In this document: one piece after another, positions 1-10,687 of the stretch
Layout: each line of letters begins with the position of its first letter
How positions within the stretch are numbered: the first letter of the stretch is position 1
From: Gymnothorax reevesii
Lineage: Eukaryota > Chordata > Actinopteri > Anguilliformes > Muraenidae
Direction of reading: 5' to 3'
Length of the DNA stretch: 64,000 nt
Assembly (NCBI GenBank): GCA_029721435.1
Contig: CM056573.1
Coordinates: 192,137,103 to 192,201,102, forward strand
The notes under the pieces: model-generated
What the model was told of the DNA's origin: nothing
Database searches by the model: none
The model's input: only the letters and a program-made list of their open reading frames with translations
Program-made: the position numbers and the translations under genes

Positions 1-850
1 TCTTTCCCCTGGAAATCCTACGAATACTTTTGGTTATCCACTGAGGATTCTGCTTTTTCAGCTTACTTTTGGACACCTTTGGAATGAATCTGCACTGTGA
101 TTCAAATAAAACCCCCTTAAATCTTTCCCACATCTCATTTACAGATTCATTGTCCAGGAGTGTCTCCCATTTTATTTCACTTAAATATGAGCGCATCCTG
201 TCAAAGTTTGCTCCCCTAAAATCGAAAATTCTTGTTTCTGAATACACCTTTTTAAATTCCCATGAAACATCAAAATTAACAGCAGAGTGATCACTTGTCC
301 CAAGTGGCTCCAGTACCTCAACATTGCTAATTCTATCAGGGTCATTACAGAGCACCAAGTCTTCTCTCTTGTAAGTTTATTAACATACTGCCCCAAGAAA
401 TTATCATGTATAACATCAACAAATTCTTCCTCCCCCCTACTCTGTCCTTTCACCATTTCCCAATTGATACCAAGATAATTTAAGTCTCCCATAATAATAG
501 ACCCTCCACCTCTACAAGCTTGCGTAATCCTCCTAAAAAGCATTTCATTGATTGTACTGTCCAAAACTGGTGGTCGGTAGCATACTCCTATGTTTTAACC
601 TGTCTCATGTTTGCCAATGAGCCTGACCCAGATATCTTCACAGGGCAAGGAATGTTCAATTTCGGGAATTTCCTGTACATTTATGTTTTCGTTTACATAG
701 ATTGCTACGCCCCCTTCTCGCCTATTACATCTATCCTTCCTAAAGAGCTTATAACCTGCTATATAATATTCATCTCCCTCCTCTTCCCTTAGCCATGTCT
801 CTGTAATCCCAACTATGTCCTAGCCCTCACTAATCATAACAGCCTCAAGC
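1..850 (-). pseudogene. LINE ORF2 endonuclease domain, broken and edge-truncated
   Basis: Minus-strand translation shows the apurinic-endonuclease-like (EEP) blocks in order: DIVGITETWL, GVAIYV, GVCYRPP and GDLNY. A stop falls before GVCYRPP, and frames change further down. The open piece at 564-181 covers GDLNY onwards. This enzyme would nick target DNA for target-primed reverse transcription. The RT domain is not in the window. Assignment to CR1/L2 rather than RTE rests on the esterase ORF1 beside it. Confidence 0.78.
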
Positions 851-921
851 TCTGGAAATTTATTTTTAGCCGCGCCCGACGAGGTGTCGTGGGTAAACAG
901 TTTAGCATTGTCTGTCTGACT

Positions 922-924
<3 letters not shown>

Positions 925-970
<46 letters not shown>

Positions 971-990
971 TGTCTGTCTGTCTGTCCGTC
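925..990. repeat. (GT)n and (TCTG)n microsatellite
   Basis: About 20 GT dinucleotides run into four or five TCTG/TCCG units. It lies in a segment (about 865-1075) that interrupts the LINE between its ORFs. That segment is probably the head of another dispersed repeat. Confidence 0.9.
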
Positions 991-1084
991 CGCGCGACAG
1001 CTCAGCCGCCATTGAAGCTAGCCGTCAGCTTCTATCGGGGCAGTCTTCATTTCCCTATGTGTAACACTCACTAACCTCCCTGCC

Positions 1085-1694
1085 CCCAAAGTCCCTAGTT
1101 TAAATAATCCTGTGCTACCCTCAACATACGCTGGCCCAGTGCAAAGGTACCCCTCCTGTTCAAGTGCATCTCGTCAGGCTAGAACAGGTCACCCCTGTCC
1201 CAGAAAAAGTTCCAGTGCCACATAAACCTATACCCCTCTTTCCTACACCAGGTTCGTAGCCACGTGTTAAACCTCTCAATAAATTTCTGCTTTCCTCTGC
1301 TTGCACGTGGTACTACTAGAATCCCGGAGAACACTGCCGTTGAGGATCTGCCCCTAAGCCTCTCAGCTAATTCCACAAATTTGCCTTACAGAACCTCAAA
1401 CCTACCCTTACCTATGTCATTTGTCCCAACATGGACTATGACAACTGGATCCCTCCCCGCTCTGGCCAGGAGCTTGTCTGCACGCTCCAGGAGGTCTCCT
1501 ACCTGGGCACCAGGCAGGCAACACACCGTACGAGACTCCTTGTTGCGCAAACCGACTAAGCTATCTATTCCTCTAAGTATTGAGTCCCCCACTATCAATA
1601 ACTCTCTTTTCTGAGGGATAGAGGCCAACAGGGTGCCCTGCTGCTCATCAGTCCCCTCACTCTCAGGGTCAGGGGCCAAGTCAAGTTCCTGCAA
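1085..1694 (-). pseudogene. LINE ORF1 with SGNH esterase domain, broken
   Basis: An open stretch at 1694-1386 holds the nucleophile block GDSILRG and the block HVGTNDIGKG typical of SGNH/GDSL hydrolases. A second stretch at 1376-1179 continues the fold (RFNTWLRTWCRKEGY). Downstream of a stop, DEMHLNRRGT supplies the Asp/His block near 1150. CR1-type LINEs are known to carry such an esterase in ORF1; its role in the life cycle is not settled. At least two breaks, near 1380 and 1178, make this a pseudogene. The N-terminal part is not recognised. Confidence 0.78.
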
Positions 1695-1700
1695 GGGCCG

Positions 1701-3029
1701 GAATCAGTTGGACTGGAGGAGCTGTCGCCGGACAGCGTGCACGCCCTTACTTTTATCTAGTCTCAGTACTATTATTATACTTAACTAAAAATATCACAGG
1801 GCTTAGCTGAGAACCCAGATGAAACAGACAGGCTCCAACGCCCAGGAGAGACTGGAGGAGGCGGAGCACTCCGATTTAAACTTACCTTTTAAATTCCAAC
1901 CTAACCGAACGGACGAGTCAAGTGACTGCTGCCCTTCGACCTAAATACTAAATCTCAGATCCCCGGCCAAAAATGCAAACAGTACTTCTCTAGCTAGCTA
2001 GCCGCAAATACAACCAAGGATAACCGAGATAAGAGTAAAGCCCCGGTTCCCTTTAATTAAAATGGACCGAATAAACAAGTTGTTTACTATGTGAGCGAAT
2101 TAAACATGGTACCTCCCCCAACAAGCTGTCCTAAACACTTGAACAAGTATTTAAACTTTAATCAGCTGATCAAGGCACAGCAACCGGAGCAAAATACAAA
2201 AATAGGGTATTGGCAATGCGTTTATGCGGTAATGCAGTCAGAATAGAGAATGAAGGGGACTAAAAAACCCCGGTGAACATCAATAATTATTGGCTAGAAG
2301 ACTGTATGAAAAGCAAGCGACTAAGTATGAAACCAAGCTGGGTTATAGTTAGATATCCAGGTAATTCAATTATATTCCTGGTGTTGAGAGCTTGCAAGGG
2401 TTCATTTGCTAAATCAGCTACAGAAAATCCAGGCAACCAGTCCTCGAAAACTATTTTACTTTGTATATTGCACAATTCACTTATTTAGACAATTATTTAG
2501 CATTTAATTTATTCTCAAAATTTCGCTTTTAAGTTTATTTTACTTTACCTTACTTTGCTTTGCTCCCTGGAGACTGACACCCCCCCAAAAAACCCCAAAA
2601 AACCCCTGTCGCCTTTGTTTGACCAGATTAGCGACTTAATTTGGTTGTTTGCTCACCGAGTTGTTACAGGGTAAAAAAAGGGGAAAAATAGGGGAGGAAG
2701 ATTCTCCCTGTCTCTACTGCGACAAAAGTTATACCTCTGGAGCAAATCGTCTAATCCCTATTATTGTTTCAGTCTTAACACACAAATTATTTTCAGAAAA
2801 CCCCGTTTACACAAGCGTAATTTCTCAGCTTCAATCCCACACGTCTTCCTCTCTCAACTCAAGCAGAATGGTCACCAACGAGCAGCGCTACAGCACAACC
2901 AAGAGTTCAGCAACCAACTAGTTACCCAGCTTGGCGCTGAAGTGGTACTGATATCTAACTGGACAAAAGTCATGATAAAAGCATTACATATTAAATCATG
3001 ATAGTTCATATAAAATCTGGTGTCAACAG
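1701..3029. other. no gene recognised
   Basis: The short open frames here have no recognisable motif. Part of it may be 5' UTR of the adjacent LINE. A C-run followed by A-runs lies at 2580-2605. Confidence 0.5.
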
Positions 3030-3670
3030 TAAATCTAAGCCACTTTAGTGGCTTCCAGGTGGCGGCACCGAGATACGGACCTAAAAATTTGGCTTTTTCT
3101 GTGCGACACCCGTATCTACCTATGCGCTAAGTTTCATTCAATTCCAAGGAGGTCAACTCCTCAACCTCCTCAAAAAGTGCCATTTTCTCACAGAATGGCT
3201 CTTAATATTAAGGCACGTTTGGCTATTTATGTAAAAATGCAGCTAAAGTAGACAAATTACTGTCCTAAACAAGAAATGCCCTCTATTAATTAAAATGACA
3301 AATTCATGAGTAGTTCTGAAAAATCATAGTCTTCCCCAAACAATGGATCGAAAGAATTTACAGTGACCCTTCAAAAGGGTACAAAGCACAAACATAATTA
3401 AAGCTGCAAGCAGTGTTGAAAGGGCCCTCACACCCCTCGTTTACGTTGGAGGTGGTGGCGAGATCCTGACGGATACAGGTGTACATTCACAACTATTGGA
3501 CAGTGCTAGACTGTGTACAATGTTATTTCCTGAGTTGAGTGCAAACACCATTCTGAAATCAATAGGTGGAGTACGTTAAAGGAAGACACCTGTTAATGGA
3601 AAAAAAGTTGAAATTTCAATTAAAAATAATGGACTTCCTGTTGGGTTCAGGTCATGGCACTATGTACTAG
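3030..3670 (+). repeat. dispersed teleost repeat fragment(s)
   Basis: Phrases such as 'gctgcaagcagtgttgaa' followed by 'gggccctcacaccc', and 'gacttcctgttgggttcagg' near 3630, match from memory a high-copy repeat of teleost genomes. There is no coding capacity. Borders are uncertain and the class is not known to me. Confidence 0.4.
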
Positions 3671-3859
3671 GGATATCAACATCTACACGTGTAAACGGTT
3701 ACACGGATAACAAATCATAACCGTTTAGAAAAATAAATAACCATGTACACGTCATTTTTTCCTCCTCCTTCATATCTCACCAATACATATAGTCGCCTAT
3801 TTTTAGGGGAGACAATGTTGCCTGAAAGCTTCAGAATAACTAGGCTTTGGAGCTTAGGT

Positions 3860-4146
3860 TGATTGTAAGTGTTCCCTGATTGATTTTGGAATATGGGTTG
3901 GATGGTAAGTGTTCCCTAATTGGTTGTGGAGTACGGGTGGATGGTAGGTGTTCCCTAATTGGATGTGGAGTACGGGAGGATGGTAGGTGTTCCCTTATTG
4001 GATGTGGAGTATGGGTGGATGATAGGTGTTCCCTGATTTGTTGTGGAGTATGAGTGGATGCTAGGTGTTCTCTGGTTAGTTGTGGGGTATGAGTGGATAG
4101 TATGTGTTCCCTGAATGGTTGTTTAGTATGGGTGGATGGAAGGCAC
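3860..4146 (-). repeat. 39-bp minisatellite, about 7-8 units
   Basis: The unit contains 'gttccctaattggttgtgga' and recurs every 39 bp with 10-20% divergence. Because 39 is a multiple of three, the minus strand stays open across it, giving 13-residue units (REHL..STHTP..) inside a 139-codon frame (4259-3840). No start context or homologous protein is known to me, so it is annotated as a repeat rather than a gene. Confidence 0.85.
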
Positions 4147-5127
4147 TGCCATGGACCATGCATCTGGGAATCAGGAGTTGGGGCACCACCCAAAGCTGCC
4201 AAATGCCCAGGAGTCGAGATGAGCAGAGAAGAAAACAAATTTTGCATAATTGATACCATTATACATGTGGTACACGTGAGAGAAGAGTTTGCCTGGAATG
4301 AGATTCAGGAAGCTCTCCGCAGACTATGCTTTTAGCAGCATAATAAAGAGATGGTGTACATTGCTCAAGCATCACTGAGGGTGAACCTGGGCTGGCTTTA
4401 CCCATCGTTGAGAGGTGAGCCTTATCATAGAGGGCAACAGCAAAGTCAGTTCACCAGATATTCTACAGCGTGAGCTGAATCTCCATATCACCCCTTCCCC
4501 TCCACCTCTCAATCATAGGCTTTGCAATTGAGATGGGTTTTAAGTTCAGATTTAAATAAAGAGATAGTGTCTGCTTCTCAAATAGAAGGTAGTCAACTTT
4601 TCCAAAGAAGAGAGGCGCAATCACTAAAGGCTCTGCCTCCCATTGTAATTTTTGCCTCTTGTGGCTTACCAAGTAAGACAGCGCTTTGTGAAAGAAGATA
4701 TCAAGATGGGCAGTGAGAAACCAATAAATCTGTAATGCAGGTCGGAGATAATCTATGTAGAATTTTGTATGTATGGAGAAGAGTTTACAGCACTATGTAG
4801 TTTTTGCTGGAATTGCTTGCGGTGTCCCCCTGCAGTTGATAAACGGTATTGTCTGTAACACCTGTCATAAAATCTGTCACACGAGCATTTGTTGACAAGC
4901 CAACGACACCAGTGAACTTTCTGATGCAGGATATGTAATGTGCAATCTGATCAACCATGTCTTCAAACCAGGTAAGGGAGACTTAAAAATCGGTCTATCT
5001 CATGTAGATGGCAAAGTCCACACAACTATAACGACAATGATAATGGCAAGCGACATCATTGTGGTCACTTTCAGGGTCATTTTATACACGACAGAAAAAC
5101 TGATTGCCAATCAAAACCAGTTGGAAT
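4147..5127. other. no gene recognised
   Basis: AT-rich anonymous sequence. Open frames are all under 105 codons and carry no motif. Its right end is the 4-bp target site (gaat, 5124-5127) of retrotransposon copy A. Confidence 0.5.
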
Positions 5128-5623
5128 TGTTATGGCCCCAATTTGTTATTACATTTATAACACAACAGCAACAGCAAGGGATGACAAACACAGTTTTAAC
5201 AACTAAAACACATTTAATTTTTAACAAAGACAAAGACTAATAACAACCTACAACTAAAGACCAAGATTGATAAATAAGAAAAAACAGAAATAATTACAGT
5301 CCCTTTTTAGTGGGGTGGCTTGGTGATGTCCTGGATGAAGAAAATGCTCAAACACAGGCAAAGAAATCCACAAAAGAAACGTCACAGGTCTTGAACAGAA
5401 TGGCAGGTCTGGTCATCTTCTTGCAATTTCTCCTACTACTTTACTGTCTCAATTCTTTTCCTTATATACTCTCTTTCAGACCCCACCCACATTTAGACCT
5501 CTTTTTTTTAACTTTCTGAGACTTGCCCCAGACATGTTCAGGACATGTCTAAACATGACTCCAGTCTGAGCTTAACAAAAAAAAGGTAAATACTGCCATC
5601 TAGTGGCCTATATTCACATTACA
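5128..5623 (-). repeat. 3' LTR of copy A
   Basis: 496 bp, beginning tgttatgg and ending cacattaca on the plus strand (TG...CA ends when read as element sense). It contains an ATTAAA polyadenylation-like signal on the minus strand near 5210-5222. A purine-leaning tract abuts it inside (complement of 5624-5650). Confidence 0.95.
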
Positions 5624-5756
5624 CCTCCATTCCAAAAGGGAAAAATTTTGACTCATAAAGGCAAAATTTTTCTTTTCAATACAAAATGGTTAAGTGAACA
5701 CTTGTCTACATATACATATCATACAATATTCAAACACATGATATATATATACACAT

Positions 5757-8700
5757 TCAAACACGGGATAAGCAATCAGCAATTACATTGTCTGTACCCT
5801 TCACATGCTTAATTTCCAAGTCAAACTCCTGTAAAATCAAACTCCGATTCTTGTTTTTCATCTTACTCAAAAACATTAACGGATTGTGGTCAGTGTACAC
5901 AATCATTGGCTTTTGTCCTGTACAAACATAAACCTCAAAGTGTTGTAAAGAAAGGACCAGAGCCAACAGTTCCTTCTCTATTGTGGAATAGTTCCTTTGG
6001 TGGCGATTGAACTTCCTGGAGAAGTATGCCACGGGATGCTCAATGTCATCAGAGTCACTTCTCTGTAGGAGCACAGATCCACAAGCTTGGTCGCTAGCAT
6101 CGACCGCGATGGAGAACGGTTTGTTGAAGTCAGGAGATTTGAGCACGGGGAAGTGACACAGCAGAGACTTCAGGTGATTGAAGGCTCTCTGGCATGCATC
6201 ATCCCAGGTGAACTTTATGCCTTTCTTCAGTTGGTTAGTTAGACTGAGAGCAATCTCAGCAAAGTTCTTGCAGAACTTGCGGTAGTACCCGATCATTCCA
6301 AGGAAGCGGCACAAAGCCTTTTTGTTGTCAGGAACTGGAAAGTCCATGATGGCTTGGACTTTAGCATTTATGGGTGCCACCTTACCCTGGCCTATGACGT
6401 AGCCAAGATAGGTGACAGTAGCACAACCAAAGTCACTCTTGTTCAGGTTAACAGTCAGGTTAGCCTGGGTCAGGCGCTGGAACAACGTCTCTACATCTTT
6501 TAGATGTTCTTCCCAGGAGTCACTCCATGTGATCAGGTCATCGATGTATGCACCCGTGTGTGGCAATCCGGCGATTGTAGACTGTATCATCTTTTGGAAC
6601 GTGGCTGGGGCATTTTTCATGCCAAAGGGTAGGACTTCATACTGGTACAATCCAGATGGTGTGGCAAAAGCAGAGATGCTCTTGGCCCTCTCAGTTAAAG
6701 GCACACACCAATAACCCTTCAATAAATCAATCTTGGTCAGAAACTTTGCTTGCCCTACACTATCAATACAATCATCAATCCTAGGTATTGGAAACACATC
6801 AGTTCTAGTTACAGCATTGACTTTGCGATAATCTGTACAGAATCTAGTACTTCCATCAGGTTTTGGAACTAGCACACAGGGTGAACTCCAATCGGAGTTG
6901 GAGGGTCTGATAATATCATGTTTTAACATGTACTCAACCTCTTTCTCAGCAATCTTTCTCTTTTCAGGATTCATCCGGTATGGATGCTGTTTTATTGGTT
7001 TAGCATCACCAACATCTACATCATGAGAGGCTATAGTAACTCTCTTTGGAACATCAGGAAACAAATCCTCATATTTCTTGATCAACCTTTCAAACTGATC
7101 TCTCTGTGAGGGTTCTAAGTGCTGGAGTTTTACATCAAGATTTTGCAACACTTCAGTGTTTGACAATTTACATGAAAGAACTTCAGCTTTAATTCTTGGT
7201 TCATCATCTTGAAACTCCCCCTCATCTTCACACGTTTCGACCATTGGAGAATCTGAAGTGACAGCTGCAACCCTAGCATTTCTGTCATGATAAGGCTTTA
7301 GCATGTTAATATGACACAATTGTTTTGGTTTTCTCCTATCTGGAGTCTTCACAATGTAATTGAGATCATTGAGTTTTGTCAGAATTTCATAAGGACCATG
7401 AAATCTAGCCTGCAATGGATTGGACTGCAAGGGAAACAACACAAGGACCTTGTCTCCTGGTTTAAACTCACGGCTTCTAGCCTTATGATCATACCAAGTT
7501 TTCATTTTTCCCTGACTTGATTTCAAGTTCTCTTTGGCAAGGTCACAAGCTGCACGCAATCTTTCCTTGAACTTGCTAACATAGTCTAACAGACTGATTT
7601 GCGGCTCTTCCTCTTGCCATTGTTCACTCAATAATAGCAAAGGTCCTCTCACTTCATGACCAAACACTAGCTCAAATGGACTGAATCCAGTAGACTCCTG
7701 CACTGCTTCTCTAGCTGCAAACAACAGCAAATGAACCCCTTCATCCCAGTCTTTCTCATGGTCATAACAATAAGTCCTCATCATTGTCTTGAGAGTGGAA
7801 TGAAACCGCTCTAAGGCACCCTGACTTTCTGGATGATAGGCACTAGAAAGAATCTGTTTTGCACCTAGTTCATACACAACCTGCTGAAACAATCCAGAAG
7901 AGAAATTGCTACCTTGGTCTGACTGAATTTCCCTGGGAAGACCAAACAACGTGAAGAACTTTATCAAAGCCTTCGAGATTGCAGTTGCCTTGATGTTACG
8001 TAGAGGTATGGCTTCGGGGAATCTGGTAGATGCACACATGATTGTCAACAAGTACTGATTTCCAGATCTAGTCTTGGGTAATGGACCAACGCAATCAACA
8101 ATGACCCTAGAGAATGGCTCCCCAAATGCTGGGATAGGCTGCAATGGAGCTACAGGTGGGTCTAACTGGTGTTTTCCAACTACCTGACAAGTGTGACAGG
8201 TTTTGCAAAAGTTGGAAACGTCTTTCCGAAGCCCAGGCCAAAAGAAGTGTTTCATGATCTTATCAACAGTCTTGTTAACACCAAGATGACCTCCTAAAGG
8301 TAAACTATGAGCCATTGTTAAGATCTCATTCCTATAGACCTTCGGAACAACAATTTGCCTGACCACTGCCCAATCTGCATTGGCAGGGATATCAGGAGGG
8401 CGCCACTTCCGCATCAACACACCATCCTTGAGATAATACCCAACTGGAACTGCATCTATTTCTTTTTCAGGAAGGGCTCTCCTCTTTAGTACACAAATTT
8501 CAGGATCATTAGTTTGCTCCTCAATCAACCGCTTTCTGGACAGAGACAAGTCTCCAGACACATCAGAATCACCAGACCCATCCGGCTGGCTGAATAGAGA
8601 ACTGATAAAAGTATCTGATAAGTCCTCAAACGGAGAAACCATAGTAGGCCAATCAGAGTCATGAGGCGAACCACCTGAGTCCTGACTATTCAATGTACTG

Positions 8701-9812
8701 GACGGCACCACATCATCTTCTTCTTTAGCCTTCTTGGCCATAGCACGAGTCACTGCGCAAGAAGGATACAGAGATGGGTCCTCACCCCCATTTTCAGTGC
8801 TCGGCTGTGAAGTAAGATGTACAGGGGGAACTACTTTGCCCCCAGCCAGGTCATTGCCTAGCAACAGAGAAACACCCTTTATAGGTAGACTTGACATAAG
8901 TCCCACCTTTACCTGTCCTGTAACTAAATCTGACTTCAAGAATATAGAGCGCAGGGGTACAGATACAGTCCTCCCTTCAATACCTTGTACAAGTATGAAA
9001 TCCCCTGAAGCGGTCTCATCACGTAACTCCAAGGAGTCCATCAACAAAAGTGACTGAGAAGCTCCGGTATCCCTTAGGATATATATGGGGACAGGAGTAG
9101 TATGCTCATTCAGAGCCACAAATCCCTCTGACACAAATGGAAGAAATTCCTCCCTCACGAAGTCAGCTGTATCAGGCTTTTTAGCCCCACATGAAGCAGG
9201 CAATTTAGCAGATCGGTTATCTACTACAGGGGTTTCTAACCTTGTTTTCACAAAGGCATTTGGTTTGGTATCCTTTTCTTTTTCTTTCTTAGCTTTAAGG
9301 AACCAACAGTTAGTTGTAACATGACCAGATTTCTTGCAATAACTGCAAACTAGACCACTTTTGTCACTGTCAGCTTTCACACTTTGATCAGACCTGTTAC
9401 TGGATTTCTGAGCACCATCACCAGATTTGTCTTTGTCTTTGGGTGAGGAATCTTGGGTATCACCGTAACCCTTTTTCTGAAATTGGGACCATTTATTGTT
9501 ACTGCTAGACTGAAATTTGGACTTATGTGTGAGAACATATTCATCTGCAAATTTGGCAGCTGATTGCAAGTTCAGTGCTTGCTTCTCATTAAGGTAGGTC
9601 TTAAGATCATCCTTAACACAGTTCTTGAATTCTTCAACTAACACCATCTCTTTTAGTGAGTTGAAATCATCCTTGACCTCCATAGAAGTACACCAGCGCT
9701 CAAAGCAAACCTGCTTCTCATAAGCAAATTCAACATAAGTCTGATTTTCAGATTTCTTCAGACCTCTGAATTTCTGTCGGTAAGCCTCTGGAACCAACTC
9801 ATAAGCTCTCAA
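5757..9812 (-). CDS. copy A pol-containing frame: gag C-terminus, protease, integrase, RT, RNase H
   Basis: A 1351-codon open frame. It shows a CCHC zinc knuckle (C156, C159, H164, C169), aspartic protease RDTGAS (D248), an integrase HHCC zinc module (H502/H509, C539/C542), an integrase DD35E core (D573, D632, E668) and a GPY/F module (806-808). RT follows with LPFG (1061-1064) and YIDD (1089-1092), then RNase H acidic residues (D1238, E1279, D1308). The product would copy and integrate the element. Compared with copy B, a 15-bp deletion removes five residues in RNase H after position 1323. Its apparent start is only the first Met after a frameshift at about 9824; the true gag start is upstream. 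Confidence 0.93.
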   Translation of the reverse strand: MRAYELVPEAYRQKFRGLKKSENQTYVEFAYEKQVCFERWCTSMEVKDDFNSLKEMVLVEEFKNCVKDDLKTYLNEKQALNLQSAAKFADEYVLTHKSKFQSSSNNKWSQFQKKGYGDTQDSSPKDKDKSGDGAQKSSNRSDQSVKADSDKSGLVCSYCKKSGHVTTNCWFLKAKKEKEKDTKPNAFVKTRLETPVVDNRSAKLPASCGAKKPDTADFVREEFLPFVSEGFVALNEHTTPVPIYILRDTGASQSLLLMDSLELRDETASGDFILVQGIEGRTVSVPLRSIFLKSDLVTGQVKVGLMSSLPIKGVSLLLGNDLAGGKVVPPVHLTSQPSTENGGEDPSLYPSCAVTRAMAKKAKEEDDVVPSSTLNSQDSGGSPHDSDWPTMVSPFEDLSDTFISSLFSQPDGSGDSDVSGDLSLSRKRLIEEQTNDPEICVLKRRALPEKEIDAVPVGYYLKDGVLMRKWRPPDIPANADWAVVRQIVVPKVYRNEILTMAHSLPLGGHLGVNKTVDKIMKHFFWPGLRKDVSNFCKTCHTCQVVGKHQLDPPVAPLQPIPAFGEPFSRVIVDCVGPLPKTRSGNQYLLTIMCASTRFPEAIPLRNIKATAISKALIKFFTLFGLPREIQSDQGSNFSSGLFQQVVYELGAKQILSSAYHPESQGALERFHSTLKTMMRTYCYDHEKDWDEGVHLLLFAAREAVQESTGFSPFELVFGHEVRGPLLLLSEQWQEEEPQISLLDYVSKFKERLRAACDLAKENLKSSQGKMKTWYDHKARSREFKPGDKVLVLFPLQSNPLQARFHGPYEILTKLNDLNYIVKTPDRRKPKQLCHINMLKPYHDRNARVAAVTSDSPMVETCEDEGEFQDDEPRIKAEVLSCKLSNTEVLQNLDVKLQHLEPSQRDQFERLIKKYEDLFPDVPKRVTIASHDVDVGDAKPIKQHPYRMNPEKRKIAEKEVEYMLKHDIIRPSNSDWSSPCVLVPKPDGSTRFCTDYRKVNAVTRTDVFPIPRIDDCIDSVGQAKFLTKIDLLKGYWCVPLTERAKSISAFATPSGLYQYEVLPFGMKNAPATFQKMIQSTIAGLPHTGAYIDDLITWSDSWEEHLKDVETLFQRLTQANLTVNLNKSDFGCATVTYLGYVIGQGKVAPINAKVQAIMDFPVPDNKKALCRFLGMIGYYRKFCKNFAEIALSLTNQLKKGIKFTWDDACQRAFNHLKSLLCHFPVLKSPDFNKPFSIAVDASDQACGSVLLQRSDSDDIEHPVAYFSRKFNRHQRNYSTIEKELLALVLSLQHFEVYVCTGQKPMIVYTDHNPLMFLSKMKNKNRSLILQEFDLEIKHVKGTDNVIADCLSRV

Positions 9813-10607
9813 AATAACCTTTTTGCGACCTCATAATCAGAGGAATCATCTGCAGACAAAGCCGAATAGGCTTGTTGAGCTTTACCCTTGAGGACAGTTT
9901 GCAACATCAGAGGCCAGTGTTCCTTTGGCCACTGGAAACTCTTTGCTACCTTTTCAAAACACTGGAAATAGTTGTCAACATCCTTTTCTGAAAATGGAGG
10001 CACCAGTTTTACCTCCTGACTGGCACAAAATTTATTTTTAGTTTCAATTTTAATTTTTAGTTGCTCCATTTGGAGTCTTTCTTCTCTATCGAATTTCTCT
10101 AATTCAAAATCTCTCTGTCTGTCTCTCTCTTTCTGCTCTTTCCTCTTTCTCTCTCTCAAATTCTCTTTGTTTTTCTTCTCTTGCTAATTTTTCTAACTCA
10201 AACTGCCTTTGTTTTTCTTTTTCTTCCCTCTCAAATTCTCTTTGTTTCTCTTTTTCCTCCCTTTCTTTTTCTCTTTCTTCCCTTTCTTTCTCTTTTTCCT
10301 CCCTTTCTTTTTCTCTTTCCTCCCTTTCAATCTCTAGCATTTTTAATTTAAGTTCCATTTCTATATTTGGATTTTCCACTGGAAACTGTTCCAGATCTCC
10401 TGGTGCAAACACATTTTCATCAATGTAATATTCAACTATCTCTCTAGCCAGTCTTGCTTTTCGCATGGCTGGTTTTACCTCTGTCAGCTCCAACTGTCTG
10501 CAAATTTCTAGCAGTTCTGTCTTTTTAAAAGACTTCAAAACCCCTACGGTTGGTGATGCCAAGAAATCATCCATTGCTGTTGTCAATATATATCTAGGAA
10601 AATTCAC
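9809..10607 (-). pseudogene. copy A gag N-terminal half, two frameshifts
   Basis: The frame from 10607 encodes the N-terminal gag, including a long Glu/Lys/Arg-rich stretch (EREEKEKE-type heptads) expected to form a charged helix or coiled coil. Near 10115 copy A has one extra 4-bp 'tgtc' unit relative to copy B, which shifts frame into 10159-9809 (LVPPFSEKDVDNYFQCFEKV, a capsid-like block). A second shift, one base lost in 'tttttgcgacc' near 9824, separates this from the pol frame. Gag would form the particle. As read, copy A cannot make full-length gag-pol without frameshifting. Confidence 0.85.
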
Positions 10608-10667
10608 AAAAACAATTTCACAATTTGGAATGTTAGATTTTCAATAAATTACTCACACAATGGTCTC

Positions 10668-10684
10668 TCCCGGACGAGCCCCCA
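10668..10684 (-). promoter_or_regulatory. primer binding site, tRNA-Pro type (copy A)
   Basis: The minus strand reads TGGGGGCTCGTCCGGGA, identical over 17 bases to the tRNA-Pro primer site known from murine leukaemia virus. It starts 3 bases inside the 5' LTR, where minus-strand cDNA synthesis would be primed. Confidence 0.85.
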
Positions 10685-10687
10685 ATT

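Larger units (their letters stand above)
1..1700 (-). mobile_element. CR1/L2-type LINE, truncated by left window edge
   Basis: Read on the minus strand, the segment carries ORF1 esterase motifs (1694 down to about 1085) and then an endonuclease domain (about 850 down to 1). This is the normal 5' to 3' order of a CR1-clade non-LTR retrotransposon. The reverse transcriptase would lie beyond base 1. Several in-frame stops and shifts show it is an old copy. A GT-rich insertion of about 200 bp (865-1075) separates the two ORFs. The exact 5' end is not visible; 1700 is where recognisable coding ends. Confidence 0.8.

Noticed and set aside
5310..5519. 69-codon frame repeated identically at 10870-11079
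   Set aside because: It lies wholly inside the LTR of copy A on the antisense strand; the identity simply reflects the two LTRs.
8734..9057. Plus-strand frames repeated in copies A, B and C (also 6412-6714, 9085-9324)
   Set aside because: They are antisense shadows of conserved pol coding; repetition comes from the retrotransposon copies.
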